16,263 nucleotides of DNA from NCBI GenBank assembly GCA_035457545.1, contig DATIBM010000243.1, positions 1 to 16,263 of the forward strand, written 5' to 3'. Of this stretch, positions 14,048 to 16,263 are shown in pieces; within the stretch, counting starts at the first letter, position 1; every line of letters starts with the position of its first letter. The position numbers were made by a program, and so were the translations under genes. This DNA is from Nitrospira_G sp035457545. Its GTDB lineage: Bacteria; Nitrospirota; Nitrospiria; Nitrospirales; Nitrospiraceae. The notes under the pieces are model-generated. The model saw only the letters and a program-made list of their open reading frames with translations, searched no databases and had not been told where the DNA came from.

Positions 14048-15301
14048 ATGTATAAGAAGCTCGTGTTGGACAATGGGCTTCGCGTGGTCACGGAAGCCAT
14101 CCCGACGCTCCGCTCCGTGACGCTGGGCATCTGGGTCAACGTCGGGTCCCGCGATGAAGGACGGGGGGAAGAAGGTCTGTCCCATTTCCTTGAGCACATG
14201 TTCTTCAAGGGGACCCGCAGCAGGACGGCCAGCGACATCTCGCACGAGATCGATGCGCTCGGCGGCGAGATGAACGCGTTCACGGGACGCGAAACAACCA
14301 CGTTTTACGTGAAGGTCCTGGATCAACACCTGGAGCCGGCGCTCATGCTGCTCGCCGACCTGTTTCACCACTCGCAATTCCCGCGAAGGGAGTTGGAGAA
14401 GGAAAAGCAGGTGGTGTTGGAGGAGATCCGCACGGTTCAGGACGATCCCGAAGACCTCTTGCAAGACTTGCACACGGAACAGGTGCTCAAACATCACCCG
14501 CTGGGCCGGCCGATCCTCGGCAAGCCTGAGACGATCGCCTCGTTAAGCCGCCGTGACTTGATGCAATACGTGCGGGCGCACTACGACCCGCGGGACACGA
14601 TCGTGGCCATCGCCGGTAATTTTCGCGAGCGGCCGCTCAGGCAATTGCTCGCGCGGATCTTCGCGCCCTTCCGCAGGCAGTCTTCCCGGACCAACGGGCG
14701 CCGTCCGCCGAACGTGACGGGCGGGGTGCTCGTTCACAAGAAGCAATTGGAGCAGGCGCATCTCTGCATCGGGTTGCGGGGGGTGGCGGCTGCCGACCCC
14801 GACCGTTATGCGGCGCATGTGCTCAATACGATCCTGGGCGGGAGCGTGAGCTCGCGTCTCTTTCAGGTCGTGCGGGAAAAATACGGCCTCGCCTATTCCA
14901 TCTATTCGTACCTCTCGAATTATTCCGACGCCGGCACCTTGACGATTTATGCGGGGACCCGCGCCCCCGAGGCGCCGCGGGTGGTCGAACTGGTCTGCCG
15001 GGAGCTTCGGCGCATCCAGCGCGACGGCGTGAACAGGCGTGAGTTGAATCTGGCCAAGAATCATCTCAAAGGAAGCCTGATGTTGGGGTTGGAGAGTTCG
15101 CACGGCCGCATGAGCAAGCTGGCGAAAGACGAGCTGTATCTGGGGCACTCCGTGTCGTTGAATGAAGTGGTTAGCCACATCGATCGGGTCTCCGTTCCGC
15201 AGGTGCATGAACTCAGCCGGTGCCTGTTTGATCAGCAGGCGCGATCGCTGACGGCGCTGGGGCTGGTTTCCGAGCGGTCGTTGGTCTCCGCGCTCAACTA
15301 A
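14048..15301 (+). CDS. M16 family zinc peptidase (processing-peptidase-like)
   Basis: The 417-residue protein is a single-chain M16B metallopeptidase like the Bacillus MlpA/YmxG group, often found next to pnp. The inverted zinc motif is His46-x2-Glu49-His50 (HFLEH), and the third ligand is Glu126 in VVLEEI. ALGGEMNAFTGRE and the C-terminal GGSVSSRLFQVVREKYGLAYSI motif (Arg and Tyr that close the active site) complete both halves, so an active enzyme is likely. It has no signal peptide and should cut peptides in the cytoplasm; the substrate is unknown. ATG 14048 is chosen because AAGGGG lies 5 bases before it; a TTG at 14021 overlapping the pnp stop would add nine residues. It is the last gene of the operon. 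Confidence 0.94.
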   Translation: MYKKLVLDNGLRVVTEAIPTLRSVTLGIWVNVGSRDEGRGEEGLSHFLEHMFFKGTRSRTASDISHEIDALGGEMNAFTGRETTTFYVKVLDQHLEPALMLLADLFHHSQFPRRELEKEKQVVLEEIRTVQDDPEDLLQDLHTEQVLKHHPLGRPILGKPETIASLSRRDLMQYVRAHYDPRDTIVAIAGNFRERPLRQLLARIFAPFRRQSSRTNGRRPPNVTGGVLVHKKQLEQAHLCIGLRGVAAADPDRYAAHVLNTILGGSVSSRLFQVVREKYGLAYSIYSYLSNYSDAGTLTIYAGTRAPEAPRVVELVCRELRRIQRDGVNRRELNLAKNHLKGSLMLGLESSHGRMSKLAKDELYLGHSVSLNEVVSHIDRVSVPQVHELSRCLFDQQARSLTALGLVSERSLVSALN

Positions 15302-15673
15302 TTTCACGACGAATTCATCCCTCTGGCCGGTTCAGTCGCTTCCCCTACCCCGTATCAACGCAACTCATTGTTAAAGAAGGCCGTTTGCCGGCATTTCGTC
15401 CCGGGAAAGATTCGGCGATATATTTCCTTGACTCCTCGGGGGGATTTTTATAGGATTTCGCCACTTTTTATTAGGCGGTCTCTTTCTAGAAGAAAAGAAC
15501 ATATTCGCGAGTACAGCGGAGCATTCAGCAAGGCTGGAAAAAACAGAAAGGAGGTGGCTGCAAAGCTTCCTCGCCTGCGCTGTAGTATTCCGTGTGATGT
15601 CATCATTGTCTTTTTTGCAAGTTGGGTTGACGCGATTCTGGATGGACTTGATTTCCATTAAGGAGGTGCTTTG
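15302..15673. other. Long intergenic gap with lower GC and no convincing gene
   Basis: This stretch is visibly richer in A and T than its neighbours. A 97-codon open frame (15368-15661, TTG start) has no ribosome site, many Arg/Lys/Phe residues and no recognisable family, so I do not call it a gene. The gap holds a candidate promoter at 15428-15456 and the Shine-Dalgarno-like AAAGGAGGTGG at 15547-15557, which can pair weakly with GCTTCCTC just after it. No intrinsic terminator for the upstream peptidase gene is evident. It may be a long structured leader of the downstream secreted-protein gene or hold a small RNA. Confidence 0.5.
15428..15456 (+). promoter_or_regulatory. Candidate sigma-70 promoter for the secreted-protein gene
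   Basis: TTGACT (15428-15433) and TAGGAT (15451-15456) are separated by 17 bases within an AT-rich stretch. The -35 matches five of six positions and the -10 four of six. Initiation near 15463 would give a leader of about 210 nt to the ATG at 15674. A second TTGACG at 15627 lacks a good -10. Confidence 0.4.
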
Positions 15674-16189
15674 ATGAAGAGAGGAGTCGTCATAGCAGCG
15701 GTTGCACTCGTCTCGGCTGTAGGACTGTTCACCTCGGGAATGGTCCTCGCGGCCGATGAACCGGCGGCGGCACCGTCAGGGCCGGCCTCAAAGATCGTCG
15801 GTGGCAGCGCGATGAAGGGTGAAGTCGTCAAGACGCTCAAGGGCCGGGTGTGGTCGCAATGGGCCGACAATCCGGACGGAGAGATCCTGTTCGGGATTCA
15901 GTACTGGAACAGCGGCGAACCTGCGTCGGGCAGCCCGTTTGGCCGGACGTCAACCGATCTCGAGGTCAAGCCGCCGGACCCCCTGTTCTCCTGCTGCGCC
16001 TGGGGGTTTGTGGGGGGCAACGAGAAGAACAATCCGTATAGCGGCTGGTACCATGCCGCGCAAACCGTGCGCCTGAACGTGAAGGACAAGTCGTTGATGG
16101 ATCGATTGATCAAGGCGTCACAGGAACTTGTCGCGATGGAAGTCACGTTGGACGGCCGCACGATCACCGATTTCAAAGTGATCAAGTAG
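15674..16189 (+). CDS. Secreted protein of unknown family
   Basis: I do not recognise this 171-residue protein. It starts MKRGVVIAAVALVSAVGLF, a clear signal peptide with cleavage expected near A26/A27 (VLAAD), followed by a short Ala/Pro-rich linker (28-40). The mature domain has Trp-rich, Gly/Asn-rich segments (VWSQWADNPDGEILFGIQYWN, about 59-79), adjacent cysteines C107 and C108 in LFSCCAWGF, and a C-terminal part (LIKASQELVAMEVTLDGRTITDFKVIK) that looks like a beta-rich end. The vicinal cysteines could form a disulfide or bind metal; this is a guess. AAGGAGG about 7 bases before ATG 15674 is a very good ribosome site; a TTG one codon earlier is in frame but less likely. A long leader precedes it. 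It is probably periplasmic or envelope-associated. Confidence 0.78.
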   Translation: MKRGVVIAAVALVSAVGLFTSGMVLAADEPAAAPSGPASKIVGGSAMKGEVVKTLKGRVWSQWADNPDGEILFGIQYWNSGEPASGSPFGRTSTDLEVKPPDPLFSCCAWGFVGGNEKNNPYSGWYHAAQTVRLNVKDKSLMDRLIKASQELVAMEVTLDGRTITDFKVIK

Positions 16190-16241
16190 GAGCCCGTACC
16201 CACAATATCATCTATTTGTTCGGATGAAGGAGGGTCTCATT

Positions 16242-16263
16242 ATGAAGCTTCATACCAAAGGGG
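16242..16263 (+). CDS. Start of a gene cut by the window edge, possibly an Rrf2-family regulator
   Basis: GAAGGAGG (about 16226-16233) lies 8 bases before ATG 16242, which opens a frame reading MKLHTKG to the end of the window. MKLxTKG is the usual beginning of Rrf2/IscR-type transcription regulators (MKLSTKGRY), so this is my guess, from seven residues only. The gene continues outside the window. Confidence 0.5.

Noticed and set aside
15524..15590. Resemblance to a class I cyclic-di-GMP riboswitch (GEMM), with AAGGCT and TGCAAAGC
   Set aside because: The required stem with tetraloop between the two parts and the second domain (GGTAGCCGGG-like) are not visible. A covariance-model search would decide.
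15368..15661. A 97-codon frame before the secreted-protein gene
   Set aside because: TTG start without ribosome site and odd composition; it ends at the Shine-Dalgarno of the next gene. I treat it as chance, though a shorter gene inside cannot be excluded.

Overview
The window looks like a piece of a high-GC chromosome from the phylum Nitrospirota, most likely Nitrospira or a close relative. This is inferred from gene content, gene order and codon use; no rRNA or other marker gene is present to prove it. It is dominated by a conserved translation, transcription and RNA-turnover operon. Smaller accessory redox and envelope genes lie on both sides.

Positions 1-5140 are the accessory part. A spermidine-synthase-like methyltransferase-fold gene (its 5' end may lie outside the window) is followed by a secreted cupredoxin that resembles nitrosocyanin. 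Next come two minus-strand genes: a small secreted protein of unknown function and a 2[4Fe-4S] ferredoxin of the Allochromatium type, which has its own strong promoter and terminator. A plus-strand group follows: a membrane-anchored DUF192 protein, a Rieske ferredoxin, a chagasin-like (I42) protein with degenerate loops, and a D-amino-acid aminotransferase. An intrinsic terminator hairpin with a T6 tract lies at 5187-5209.

Positions 5270-15301 are one co-oriented run: rimP, nusA, infB, ylxP (DUF503), rbfA, truB, rpsO, pnp and an M16 zinc peptidase. These cover 30S maturation (RimP, RbfA), transcription elongation and termination (NusA), initiation (IF2), tRNA U55 pseudouridylation (TruB), ribosomal protein S15 and RNA decay (PNPase). 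Most gaps are short and most starts have purine-rich Shine-Dalgarno sequences. The 161-nt rpsO-pnp gap holds a long imperfect hairpin, as expected for an RNase III/PNPase-regulated leader.

Positions 15302-15673 are a less GC-rich gap without a convincing gene, with a candidate promoter and a Shine-Dalgarno-like site inside a weak hairpin. It precedes a secreted protein of unknown family (15674-16189). The window ends seven codons into a gene whose first residues resemble an Rrf2-family regulator.

I did not see a clear undescribed multi-gene system. The best leads are the nitrosocyanin-like cupredoxin with a Glu-to-His ligand change, the ferredoxin with an inserted linker, the I42-like protein with lost inhibitory motifs, the hairpin leaders of rimP and pnp, and the 15302-15673 gap.
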